NCBI GenBank assembly: GCA_934130405.1
Contig: CAKOXX010000025.1
Coordinates: 1-17,707 of the forward strand
DNA from: an uncultured Bacilli bacterium
Lineage (GTDB): Bacteria > Bacillota_I > Bacilli_A > RF39 > UBA660
Direction: 5' to 3'
DNA: 17,707 bases
Shown: piece by piece, positions 1 through 7,346 of the stretch
Position numbering within the stretch: position 1 is the first letter of the stretch
How the letters are laid out: each line of letters starts with the position of its first letter
Made by a program: the position numbers and the translations under genes
The notes under the pieces: generated by a model
Told to the model about the DNA's origin: nothing
What the model saw: the letters and a program-made list of their open reading frames with translations, nothing else
Database searches by the model: none

Positions 1-54
1 AGTTAAGCCACTTAACGCCGACGATAGTGTATGCGAAAATAGGAAGTTGCCAAG
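1..54 (+). rRNA. rrf: 5S ribosomal RNA, 3' part (cut by window start)
   Basis: The first 54 bases read as the 3' half of a bacterial 5S rRNA: an AGTTAAGC segment, then CGCCGA-GATAGT, then GAAAATAGGAAGTTGCCAAG, which parallels the usual GAGAGTAGGACGTTGCCAGG 3' end. The 5' half lies outside the window. A T-rich tract follows directly (55-78), with no separate GC-rich terminator hairpin. This is presumably the end of an rrn operon. No tRNA gene is visible between it and the T-box; bases 55-170 are AT-rich and hold nothing else I can support. Confidence 0.82.
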
Positions 55-170
55 ATTTTTTTTGTTTTATTTTTTAAATATTAAAATTGAATTTTTCTGG
101 TTTTGAAGAATTTGATTTTTTTTATGATAAATTTAATTTAAATTATTTACTAGCCTTTTCCTTGAAAATA

Positions 171-179
171 TGGTATATT
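171..179 (+). promoter_or_regulatory. Extended -10 promoter for the tyrS operon
   Basis: TGG-TATATT fits an extended -10 element (TGn followed by TATAAT-like). It predicts a start near 186, which matches the first base of T-box stem I. An alternative is TTGAAA at 162-167 with TAGATT at 185-190 (17-bp spacer), but that would start transcription inside stem I. Confidence 0.42.
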
Positions 180-186
180 ATTTCTA

Positions 187-400
187 GATTTCTGTGAAGA
201 ATGATAGTAATTTAGACTATTTTTTTAAGAGACTTAGTGGCTGGTGAAAACTAAGAAAATGTTTAAATGAAAATACACATTTGGAGAAAAATCGTGTTAG
301 AGCGTTAATCTATTTAAGAGCATAGTTTCTATGAAATAAGGTGGTACCGCGGAATGTTTCGTCCTTATATTTATAGAAATTTTTTATATTTAGGAGGAAA
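187..400 (+). promoter_or_regulatory. Tyrosine T-box riboswitch leader
   Basis: A T-box senses the charging state of a tRNA through a specifier codon and the tRNA 3' end. The hallmark T-box sequence AAGGTGGTACCGCGG is at 338-352. Its TGGT (342-345) would pair with an ACCA end, matching the A discriminator usual for tRNA-Tyr. The stem I base pairs about 187-193 with 284-293. The distal stem I helix is CTTAG (233-237) with CTAAG (251-255), enclosing the conserved GTGGCTGGTGAAAA-type loop. The specifier loop carries TAC (274-276) followed by A, giving tyrosine, in agreement with tyrS downstream. Stem III is CATAG/CTATG at 321-333. The antiterminator/antisequestrator pairs ATAAGG (336-341) with CCTTAT (363-368). 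In the alternative state TCCT (362-365) can pair with AGGA (392-395) of the Shine-Dalgarno. I see no GC-rich terminator stem followed by a U-run, so control may be at translation initiation (inference). Confidence 0.9.
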
Positions 401-405
401 ATACA

Positions 406-951
406 ATGAAAACAGAATATGAGATAAGAATTCTTGAGATTGATGAAAAATCACTAATAACTAACTTGGAAAACTTAGGTGCAAAAAAGTTGGGAGAATT
501 TTATCAACGTCGTTATGTTTATGATATGAAACCAGCAATTAAAGGCAAGTGGATAAGACTTAGAACAAATGGTATTAATCAGACCTTAGCTATCAAAAGT
601 ATAATATCACCTTTTATAGATGGTACTAAAGAATTGGAGATAGAAATATCTGACTTTGATAAGTGTTATCACATACTTAGTGAACTTGGCTATCATGAAA
701 GAAGTTATCAAGAAAATAAACGAATTAGTTATAAACTTGATGATACTGAGATAGATATTGATAGTTGGCCTATGATTCCAACTTATGTTGAGATTGAAGG
801 TAATAATAAAGAAGAAGTTTATAAGACGTTAGAAAAATTGTCTATTTCAAAAGAAAAAATAACTACTGCTAATGTTGATGAGATATATACTAACTATGGT
901 TATAATCTTGACAGTATTAGTAATCTTAAATTTGAGGAGGAAAGAATATGA
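406..951 (+). CDS. CYTH-domain protein (class IV adenylate cyclase / triphosphatase-like)
   Basis: This 181-residue protein has the CYTH triphosphate-tunnel fold pattern. The N-terminal signature is E4-x-E6-x-R8, a variant of the canonical ExExK with Arg for Lys. It is followed by a basic strand with RLRTN near residue 49, an LAIK strand, an acidic ELEIEI strand near residues 75-80, a YKLDDTEIDIDSWP strand pair near 107-120, and a YVEIEG strand. Proteins of this family hydrolyse triphosphate groups (thiamine triphosphate, inorganic triphosphate, RNA 5' ends) or, in class IV cyclases, make cAMP. The sequence alone does not say which. The start follows an AGGAGG site at 392-397. It is the first gene after the Tyr T-box and overlaps tyrS by ATGA, so the two are probably translationally coupled and both respond to tyrosine. 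No signal peptide is present, so it is cytoplasmic. Confidence 0.82.
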   Translation: MKTEYEIRILEIDEKSLITNLENLGAKKLGEFYQRRYVYDMKPAIKGKWIRLRTNGINQTLAIKSIISPFIDGTKELEIEISDFDKCYHILSELGYHERSYQENKRISYKLDDTEIDIDSWPMIPTYVEIEGNNKEEVYKTLEKLSISKEKITTANVDEIYTNYGYNLDSISNLKFEEERI

Positions 952-2174
952 CATTATATGAAGAATTAAAATGGAGAGGCTTAATAAAAGATATATCCAG
1001 TGAGGAACTTATAGAAAAATTAAATAAAGGTGGACTTACTTTCTATATTGGAACAGATCCAACTGCTGATAGTTTACACATAGGACATTTTTCCTCATTT
1101 TTAATTTCTAAACGATTAAAAAATGCTGGACATAACCCTATTTTATTAGTTGGTGGTGGAACTGGTTTAATTGGTGATCCACGTCCTACATCAGAACGAC
1201 CAATGATAACAAAGGAAGAAGTACGTCATAATTTTGATTGCTTGAAAAAACAAGCAGAAACATTATTTGGCTTTAAAGTTGTTAATAACTATGATTGGAT
1301 TAAAGATATAAATATATTGGATTTCTTACGAGACTATGGTAAATACTTTAATGTTAACTACATGCTTGATAAAGACATTGTTAGAAGAAGATTAGATACA
1401 GGAATTACTTATACAGAGTTTTCTTATATGATTTTACAATCTCTTGATTTTCTTCATTTATATGAAACAGAAAACTGTATTATGCAAGTAGCAGGTCAGG
1501 ATCAATGGGGAAATATTACAGCAGGAATAGATTTGATTAGAAAGAAAACTGGTAAAGAAGCATATGGATTTACAATGCCACTTCTAACAAAAGCTGATGG
1601 TACTAAATTTGGTAAAAGTGAAGGTGGCGCAATTTGGCTAGATGCTAATAAAACAACACCATATGAAATGTATCAATTTTTCTTGAATACAGAAGATGAA
1701 AAGGTAATTGATTATTTAAAATTCTTAACATTTTTATCAAAAGAAGAAATTGAAGATATAGAGAAAAAACAATTAGATTCCCCTGAAACTCGTATTGCTC
1801 AAAAAGTATTAGCACGTGAGGTAATTACTTTCATTCACGGTGCAGAAGCTTACCAAGAAGCGGTTAGAATAAGTGAGATACTCTTTAATGGTGATTTGTC
1901 ATCATTAACTGCAAAAGAAGTAGAACAAGCTTTTAAAGGAATTACACAACAAGAAATCGAAAATGATTATAATCTAGTTGATTTATTAGTAGATATGGAG
2001 ATTTGTAAGAGTAAAAGGGAAGCAAGAGAATTCATTACTAATGGAAGCATCAGTATTAATGGTGAAAAAATTAATGATTTAGATTTTATTGTTACTAAAG
2101 AGGTTGCAATAGAAGACAAATATATTATAATTAGAAGAGGAAAGAAAAAATATTTCATTATAATATTTAAATAG
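948..2174 (+). CDS. tyrS: Tyrosyl-tRNA synthetase
   Basis: The enzyme attaches tyrosine to tRNA-Tyr using ATP, in the cytoplasm. At 408 residues it has the usual length for a bacterial class I TyrRS. Visible motifs are YIGTDPTA (33-40), the ATP-binding HIGH (44-47), the tyrosine-pocket stretch YTEFSYMILQS (155-165), QDQWGN (184-189), and KFGKS (220-224), the KMSKS equivalent. An S4-type RNA-binding domain occupies roughly residues 340-400 and ends in the typical IIIRRGKKKYF. The start overlaps the CYTH gene by four bases, preceded by GAGGAGG at 934-940. The Tyr T-box upstream (specifier UAC) is the expected regulator of this gene. Confidence 0.97.
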   Translation: MTLYEELKWRGLIKDISSEELIEKLNKGGLTFYIGTDPTADSLHIGHFSSFLISKRLKNAGHNPILLVGGGTGLIGDPRPTSERPMITKEEVRHNFDCLKKQAETLFGFKVVNNYDWIKDINILDFLRDYGKYFNVNYMLDKDIVRRRLDTGITYTEFSYMILQSLDFLHLYETENCIMQVAGQDQWGNITAGIDLIRKKTGKEAYGFTMPLLTKADGTKFGKSEGGAIWLDANKTTPYEMYQFFLNTEDEKVIDYLKFLTFLSKEEIEDIEKKQLDSPETRIAQKVLAREVITFIHGAEAYQEAVRISEILFNGDLSSLTAKEVEQAFKGITQQEIENDYNLVDLLVDMEICKSKREAREFITNGSISINGEKINDLDFIVTKEVAIEDKYIIIRRGKKKYFIIIFK

Positions 2175-2181
2175 GTGAAAC

Positions 2182-3447
2182 ATGGAAAATAAGAATAAAA
2201 AATTATTAAAATGGTTAAAATTTTTGGTTATAGTGTGTGTTGCAATAATAGTTGTAGAAGGTCTATATATAGGAGTAAAAATATATCAAAGCAAAAATAA
2301 TACCGTTTATGTTGATACATTAGGTTCAATCGTAGAATTAAAAGATGGTTATCTTGGAACTGGTAGTAGTGACTTTAAAAAAAGTAAGTATAACAAATAT
2401 AGTAAAGATTATCAAAAAGCTAAGTTAGTTAAATATGATAAAAATCAAAAAATAGTATTCGAAAGTGCTTATACTAAAGGTTATGATTCATATTTCTATG
2501 ATGCAAAATCTACTAAGAACGGTTATATCGCTGTAGGAGCAGCTGCTTATACAAAAAAACAAGTAGAAGAAAAAACTAAAGATGGTTTAATTGTTCTTTA
2601 TGATAAAGATGGTAAACAATTAAAAACAAAAACATTACAGATTGCAGGTAATACTAAATTTACTAAAGTAGAAGTACTTGATGACGGTTACTTAGTAATT
2701 GGTCAAAGTATTTTAGAAAATATGACTATAGGAACAGATCCTGATGGTGGAGCCATAATGGTTAAATATGACTTCGATTTAAAAGAACAATGGCGTACTA
2801 ATTATGGTGGAAGTAAATCAGCTATATTTAATGATTTAGCTATCACTGATGATGCAATCTATCTTGTAGGAAAAGATGCAACTAGATACGGTTTTTTTGC
2901 TAAGTTTAGTAAATCAGGTGAAAAAGAATTTATTAAAACTTATGAATATACTGATGTTGTTGGTTTCTCATCAATTGCAAAACTAAAAGATGATTTTGTA
3001 GTAGTTGGTGGAAAAACAACTAATATTGATGCAGCAGATAAAGATAAGAAAACAGAGGCTGTATTAATAAGATATGATAAAGATGGAAATATTAAATATG
3101 AAAAATATTATCGTGTTAATAAGTCTGCTAGATTTAATAAAGTATTAGTAGATGGAAGCAACATAGTAGCGATAGGTCATACTGCTAAGAAAGATGAAAA
3201 AGAATCAAATGACTCTTATAATGTATTTAGATACAGTGGTTTATTTGCTAAATATAAGGAAGATGGCGAAGAAATAACTAAAAAGAATGAAAAAGGAAGT
3301 AGAGATATTTACTTTAGTGATATGTTAGTAACTAAAAATGGTTATTTGATAGTAGGACAAACATCATCTAAAGAATTAGGTGGAAACAATAAAGATTTAA
3401 TTTCTTACTTTCTAAAATATGATAAGAATGGAAAAATTGTTAAGTAA
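2182..3447 (+). CDS. Membrane-anchored seven-repeat beta-propeller-like protein
   Basis: The protein has 421 residues: a short basic N-terminus, one membrane segment at about 11-33 (an uncleaved signal anchor, no lipobox), then a presumably extracytoplasmic region built of repeats. Each repeat pairs a strand like GYLIVGQ (near 56, 114, 169, 226, 272, 328 and 387) with a strand like KYDKDGK (near 84, 139, 195, 240, 297, 357 and 412). Seven pairs are countable, which suggests a seven-bladed propeller. No catalytic motif is apparent, so a binding or scaffolding role is the default guess. Start: AGGTGA at 2173-2178 overlaps the tyrS stop, with the ATG four bases downstream. The close spacing puts it in the T-box operon. 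Its substrate or partner is unknown. Confidence 0.78.
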   Translation: MENKNKKLLKWLKFLVIVCVAIIVVEGLYIGVKIYQSKNNTVYVDTLGSIVELKDGYLGTGSSDFKKSKYNKYSKDYQKAKLVKYDKNQKIVFESAYTKGYDSYFYDAKSTKNGYIAVGAAAYTKKQVEEKTKDGLIVLYDKDGKQLKTKTLQIAGNTKFTKVEVLDDGYLVIGQSILENMTIGTDPDGGAIMVKYDFDLKEQWRTNYGGSKSAIFNDLAITDDAIYLVGKDATRYGFFAKFSKSGEKEFIKTYEYTDVVGFSSIAKLKDDFVVVGGKTTNIDAADKDKKTEAVLIRYDKDGNIKYEKYYRVNKSARFNKVLVDGSNIVAIGHTAKKDEKESNDSYNVFRYSGLFAKYKEDGEEITKKNEKGSRDIYFSDMLVTKNGYLIVGQTSSKELGGNNKDLISYFLKYDKNGKIVK

Positions 3448-3809
3448 TGAAAATTTATTTATTAGAAACTTTTGATAAGGATAAAACTGTTGAAATTAAT
3501 TCACCCCTAAGTGAAAAAGGAATTAGAATGGCAAGACTATTTTCACTTACTATTAAAAATCTTCGAATTGATAATTGTTATACGGATACCTCAGTAGCTT
3601 CTTTTGGTACAGCTCTATTATTAGTTGGTACTAAGGTAAAAATAAATAAAAACCAAAAATTAAATAATAATGATAAAGGACAAATTAGAAAATTTATAGA
3701 AGAGTTAGCAAACGAATATTCTATGGATAATAAACTTTTGATAATAGCAAAAAAAAGCGTACTTTTATTAATAAAAGAGTACACTAATAATGCTGACTTT
3801 ATAGTATAA
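3447..3809 (+). CDS. Degenerate histidine-phosphatase-fold protein lacking catalytic His
   Basis: The 120 residues follow the outline of a small phosphoglycerate-mutase-like (histidine phosphatase) domain: KIYLL at the N-terminus where KIYLIRHGET is usual, PLSEKGIRMARLF for the PLT-x-G-x-x-QA helix, NCYTDTSVASFGTAL for the YSSPLxRAxxTA segment, and NKLLIIAKKSVLLLI where the second catalytic motif ILVVSHGGVI would sit. Both catalytic histidines are gone (RHG is replaced by LET, SHG by AKK), and the protein contains no histidine at all. It is also shorter than active members. It is therefore probably an inactive phosphatase homologue; the family assignment is my inference from the pattern. Its ATG shares one base with the preceding stop (TAATG), which implies translational coupling with the propeller gene. 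It is the last gene of the operon. Confidence 0.66.
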   Translation: MKIYLLETFDKDKTVEINSPLSEKGIRMARLFSLTIKNLRIDNCYTDTSVASFGTALLLVGTKVKINKNQKLNNNDKGQIRKFIEELANEYSMDNKLLIIAKKSVLLLIKEYTNNADFIV

Positions 3810-3840
3810 TAAAAGACCAATTTAATTTTGGTCTTTTATT
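3808..3840. terminator. Bidirectional rho-independent terminator between the tyrS operon and rpsD
   Basis: A perfect 13-bp hairpin: AATAAAAGACCAA (3808-3820), a 7-base loop, and TTGGTCTTTTATT (3828-3840). The A and T tracts inside the stem give a U-run on both strands. Its 5' arm begins inside the stop codon of the plus-strand gene, and rpsD ends two bases beyond it. Confidence 0.88.
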
Positions 3841-3841
3841 C

Positions 3842-4444
3842 TTACTTATTATAGAATTCAACGATTAATGATTCATTGATATCCATATTTAATTCATTAC
3901 GTTCAGGATATCTAACGTAAGTACCTTCTAACTTGTTCTCATCAAAAGTAACATATTCTACGCGCTTGTTTACTTTAGAAATAGCATCAAGAGCAGCCTT
4001 ATGGTCTTTAGAATTTTCTTTTAATGCAATAGTGCTACCTGGTTTAACTCTGTATGAAGGAATATCAACTTTCTTACCATTAACAGTAATATGTCCATGG
4101 TTTACAAGTTGTCTAGCTCCACGACGAGTAGTAGCAAATCCCATACGATAAACTAAGTTATCAAGACGAGATTCAAGTAAGATTAAGAAATTAGTACCAT
4201 GAACTCCAGCCATTTTACTAGCTTCATCAAAAGTCTTACGGAATTGCTTTTCATTAACTCCATACATAAAACGTAACTTTTGTTTTTCTTTTAATTGGTT
4301 AGAGTAATCACTAGGTTTACCTTTTCTATCTTTACCGTGTTGACCAGGTCCATAAGGACGTTTAGCTAATTCTTTACCAGTTTCAGTTAAAGAAAAACCA
4401 ACACGACGAGATTGTTTGTAACTAGGTCCAGTATATCTTGCCAT
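3842..4444 (-). CDS. rpsD: 30S ribosomal protein S4
   Basis: The 200-residue primary rRNA-binding protein of the small subunit. It begins MARYTGPSYKQSRRVGFSL and contains KRPYGPGQHG, KQKLRFMYGVNEKQF, an S4 RNA-binding domain with SRLDNLVYRMGFATTRR and RQLVNHGHI, and ends in SLIVEFYNK. It lacks the N-terminal zinc-binding cysteines found in some S4 proteins and contains no cysteine at all. An in-frame ATG further upstream (4495) would add 17 residues, but the AAAGGAG site lies just before the ATG at 4444, and the sequence from that ATG matches the normal S4 N-terminus. The gene stands alone with its own promoter and a structured leader that probably mediates autoregulation. Confidence 0.97.
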   Translation of the reverse strand: MARYTGPSYKQSRRVGFSLTETGKELAKRPYGPGQHGKDRKGKPSDYSNQLKEKQKLRFMYGVNEKQFRKTFDEASKMAGVHGTNFLILLESRLDNLVYRMGFATTRRGARQLVNHGHITVNGKKVDIPSYRVKPGSTIALKENSKDHKAALDAISKVNKRVEYVTFDENKLEGTYVRYPERNELNMDINESLIVEFYNK

Positions 4445-4607
4445 TTTAAAATTCTCCTTTCTTTTATTTGCATCTTCCTTGATAATTGTTTCCAAAACTT
4501 TCTATGGGAGTTTTGTATTGTTCTTTCGCTTCACAGCAACGAAACTACTTGAAACTTTCAAAAAACACATATAAAAAGGCGAAACATTGCTGTTCAAGTA
4601 AAATTGC
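4445..4607 (-). promoter_or_regulatory. rpsD leader with pseudoknot (S4 autoregulatory element)
   Basis: The roughly 160-nt untranslated leader of rpsD has nested and crossing complementarities (minus-strand sense): TACTTGAA (4600-4593) with TTCAAGTA (4553-4546); ACAGCAA (4593-4587) with TTGCTGT (4539-4533); and TTTCGC (4584-4579) with GCGAAA (4529-4524). The order a-b-c-a'-b'-c' makes the helices cross, which is a pseudoknot. Ribosomal protein S4 is known to repress its own mRNA through pseudoknotted leaders in Firmicutes; the helices here are consistent with that class. The exact fold is my hand pairing. Confidence 0.72.
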
Positions 4608-4613
4608 AGATTT

Positions 4614-4642
4614 ATTGTAATATAAAAACCGCTATTTGTCAA
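4614..4642 (-). promoter_or_regulatory. SigA-type promoter of rpsD
   Basis: On the minus strand, -35 TTGACA (4642-4637) is separated by exactly 17 bp from -10 TACAAT (4619-4614), predicting a start near 4607. This is the best consensus promoter in the window, as expected for a ribosomal protein gene. Confidence 0.85.
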
Positions 4643-4700
4643 ATATTTGTAGATAAAAAGTGAAGATTATGATATCATTAAGTAGTAGGTGATGCACAAT

Positions 4701-6413
4701 ATGAAGGGGAAATTGCTATATATTTTAACGGGAATCCTAATTGTAATTATTCTTGTAATAGCACTTATTGTATTTTTAAAAAAAAGAAAGAAAAAACATT
4801 ACTTAAATATATGTAAAAGGCTTGATACTGAAAAAAATCTTATTGGTAGCACGCCCGTACTTTTAGAGCTTTCTAAACTAGAACCAATCATTAAAAATGA
4901 AAAAATGGAAGAAAAATACCAAAAGTGGCAAGATGAGTTTACTTATATTAAAGATGAAGAACTTCCCAAAATTGATGACTTGCTAATAGAACTTGATACC
5001 TTAATAGATAAGAAAGAATATAGTCTAGCTGAAAGTAAAATTAACAAATGTGAGATAGGTCTTTATAAAGCTAGAGAACGTGCTAATTATTTATTAGACC
5101 AAGTAAAAGAAATAACATTAAGTGAAGAAAAATATCGAAATATAATTACTAAGTTAAAAACAAAATATCGTCAGTTAAATAAAGAGTATCAAGACCATAA
5201 ATCTCTTTATGAAGAAATGGCTGAAGCGATAGAATTACAACTTGAAAATATAGAAAAAAGATTTTTAGAATTTGAAACAGCCATGGATCAAAATCAATAC
5301 ACAGATGTTGTTCATATTGTAAAGGCATTAGATACAATGATTGAACATATGGAAATAGTAATTGAAGAAGTGCCGGATTTACTATTAATGTGTAAACAAA
5401 TGGTACCAAAAAGAATAAAAGAGATAGAAGAAACCAAAACAAAAATGGAAAATGATGGTTATCCTCTTGACTATTTAAGTATAACTGATAATATGGAAGA
5501 AGCTAAGAAAAATGTTAATGTTATCTTAGATAGAATTAAAGTATTAAATCTTGAAGATTGTATGTTTGAATTAAAAACAATCTTAGATTATTTAGATAGC
5601 ATCTTTGTGGCATTTGAAAAAGAAAGACTATCAAGAAAAGTTTATGAAGAAGTTAGTAAAGACTTTGAGAAAAAATTAAATAAAACCGCTAAATTAGTAA
5701 GTGATATCTATGAACAATTAGATGATATTGAGAGTATGTATGATTTAAATAAAGAAGATGTAAAAATTATTGATGAAGTTAATAAAGACTTAACAGTTAT
5801 TAAAGATGATCATCACAAAATGCTTGAAAAAGTTAAAAATAAAGCAACCCCTTATTCTTTAGTAAATGATGAAGTTGAAACCTTATCAAATAGATTAAAA
5901 CAAGTAGAATCAACTCTTGATATAGCACTTAAATCTCTTGGAAATATGTATGAAGATGAACAACGAGCTAGGGAACAGCTTGATGAGATTGAACGGTTAT
6001 TAAAAGAATGTAAAGAGCGAATGCGTGAATATAAATTACCAGTAATTGAAGATAGATACTTTGTAGAGCTAAGTGAAGCTAATGAAGCAATACTAGAAGT
6101 TATTAAAGAACTATCAAAGAAACCTATTGGGATAAAGACCTTAAACACTAGAGTCGATACAGCAAGAGATTTAGTCTTAAAACTTTATAATACAACTATT
6201 TCAATGATTAAAACTGCAAAGATGAGTGAAATGGCCATTGTCTATGGAAATAGATATATAGGTCTACATACTGATATTGAAGAAGGAATTAATAGAGCAA
6301 GAAATCTTTTCTTTAAAGGTGATTATACTTCTTCTTTAAATGTCAGTATTGATACTATAAAACTAGTAGATGATAATTTTGAAAGAAAGTTGTTGACATA
6401 TGAAAAAGAATAG
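4701..6413 (+). CDS. ezrA: Septation ring formation regulator EzrA
   Basis: EzrA is a membrane-anchored negative regulator of FtsZ-ring placement and a divisome component of low-GC Gram-positives. The 570 residues match the family length of about 560-570. One N-terminal membrane segment (about 4-26) is followed by a basic KKRKKK stop-transfer stretch, then an almost entirely helical cytoplasmic region with long coiled coils. Near the C-terminus YGNRY (515-519) corresponds to the conserved patch of EzrA. Start choice: an upstream GTG (4689) and ATG (4692) are in frame, but AGGTGAT at 4687-4693 is the Shine-Dalgarno for the ATG at 4701. A weak promoter (TTGTAG 4647-4652, TATGAT 4668-4673, 15-bp spacer) may serve it. 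It leads a five-gene operon of envelope proteins. Confidence 0.9.
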   Translation: MKGKLLYILTGILIVIILVIALIVFLKKRKKKHYLNICKRLDTEKNLIGSTPVLLELSKLEPIIKNEKMEEKYQKWQDEFTYIKDEELPKIDDLLIELDTLIDKKEYSLAESKINKCEIGLYKARERANYLLDQVKEITLSEEKYRNIITKLKTKYRQLNKEYQDHKSLYEEMAEAIELQLENIEKRFLEFETAMDQNQYTDVVHIVKALDTMIEHMEIVIEEVPDLLLMCKQMVPKRIKEIEETKTKMENDGYPLDYLSITDNMEEAKKNVNVILDRIKVLNLEDCMFELKTILDYLDSIFVAFEKERLSRKVYEEVSKDFEKKLNKTAKLVSDIYEQLDDIESMYDLNKEDVKIIDEVNKDLTVIKDDHHKMLEKVKNKATPYSLVNDEVETLSNRLKQVESTLDIALKSLGNMYEDEQRAREQLDEIERLLKECKERMREYKLPVIEDRYFVELSEANEAILEVIKELSKKPIGIKTLNTRVDTARDLVLKLYNTTISMIKTAKMSEMAIVYGNRYIGLHTDIEEGINRARNLFFKGDYTSSLNVSIDTIKLVDDNFERKLLTYEKE

Positions 6414-7323
6414 CAGTAAGAAAAATAAGAGTAGAAATAATAATAAAAAAAATGTAAAGAATATTAATAAAAATAGTAGTAAAAATAAGAATACTACAGT
6501 TAAGAAAAATACTACTGTAAAACAAAATAAAAAACAGAATAATACTAAAAATAGTAATACAAAAACTACTACAAAGAAAAAAGTTAGTACGACAAGTACT
6601 AAAAGTAAAACTAATGCTATGGTAGTGGTTAATAAACCAGTGGTTACTACTAAAAGTACTATTAAAAAAACTTTTAGACCAAGTTATAAAAACTTAATAA
6701 ACATTTCTTTTCAAGGCAGAAAATTTGGACTATATGAATTCTTTGTAATAATAATTATTTGTTTAGTATTAACAGTTGTTCTACTCTATGCTATTCTAAA
6801 GTTGAGTAATAAAGAAAAATATCAAGTATTTAGTTTCAATGCCAAGGTAATGGCGATGAATGCTATAAATTATAATTCAAGTGATAAAGGAACGATGTAT
6901 CTTTCAGAAATGTTAGATTTAAATTTAATATCACCTATTAAGAATCCATTTAATGGTAAAGAGTGTGATATCCATGAGTCAAAAGTTGATTTTTCGGAAG
7001 ATATAAAAAAAGTTACCTTAAAATGTGGTGAATATTTAATTGATAATGAAAAGGTTAATAATAAGACATATACCATTTATAAAGTATCAGATTGGACAGA
7101 AAATAAAGAGTATGAAAATAATGATACAGAAGTAGTATATAACATTACTAAGAAAGGTAAGTTGTTACTTAATGATTATTATCAAAAAGATTTGTTAATA
7201 AAAATGATTAATGAAAAATTACATAAAGATTATAAGACAATAAGTGAAGTAAAAAAAGATTACAAATTAGTTAGTAAAAAACTTTATCGTAAAAAGACAA
7301 AGTTTAGAGAAGTAACTAATTAG
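6400..7323 (+). CDS. Lys/Asn-rich single-pass membrane protein with pilin-like segment
   Basis: I do not recognise a named family. The 307 residues split into three parts. Residues 1-98 are extremely rich in Lys, Asn, Thr and Ser, are predicted disordered and strongly basic, and include a tandem KNTTVKKNTTVK. One hydrophobic helix lies at about 109-135. A C-terminal domain follows, with C189 and C209 in CDIHESKV...VTLKCGEYLI. The hydrophobic segment FGLYEFFVIIIICLV resembles the FTLIELLVVI start of type IV pilin-like proteins, with Glu at the fifth position after the would-be cleavage site (K108/F109). The C-terminal LNLISPIKNPFNG...CD...ESKV pattern also resembles pseudopilin-type proteins of uncultured Bacillota; this is from memory and tentative. 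The start overlaps ezrA by 14 bases and has no strong Shine-Dalgarno, so translation is probably coupled to ezrA. Confidence 0.72.
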   Translation: MKKNSSKKNKSRNNNKKNVKNINKNSSKNKNTTVKKNTTVKQNKKQNNTKNSNTKTTTKKKVSTTSTKSKTNAMVVVNKPVVTTKSTIKKTFRPSYKNLINISFQGRKFGLYEFFVIIIICLVLTVVLLYAILKLSNKEKYQVFSFNAKVMAMNAINYNSSDKGTMYLSEMLDLNLISPIKNPFNGKECDIHESKVDFSEDIKKVTLKCGEYLIDNEKVNNKTYTIYKVSDWTENKEYENNDTEVVYNITKKGKLLLNDYYQKDLLIKMINEKLHKDYKTISEVKKDYKLVSKKLYRKKTKFREVTN

Positions 7324-7346
7324 TATATAGTAAGGAAGGTGTGTTT

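Noticed and set aside
55..170. A tRNA gene or terminator hairpin just after the 5S rRNA
   Set aside because: No cloverleaf, TTCGA-type T-loop or stable hairpin could be found in this T-rich stretch.
3842..4495. rpsD starting 17 residues further upstream
   Set aside because: The extra residues lie in the structured leader, do not match S4 proteins, and the ribosome binding site points to the ATG at 4444.
5149..6148. Antisense reading frames within ezrA, and similar frames inside tyrS, rpsD, the Lys-rich and LysM genes
   Set aside because: They are shadows of well-supported genes, lack ribosome binding sites and show no family resemblance.
6400..6660. Tandem repeat array or CRISPR-like region in the Lys/Asn-rich leader
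   Set aside because: The repetition comes from biased AAA/AAT/ACT codons. Apart from one short NTTVK duplication there are no regular units or spacers.
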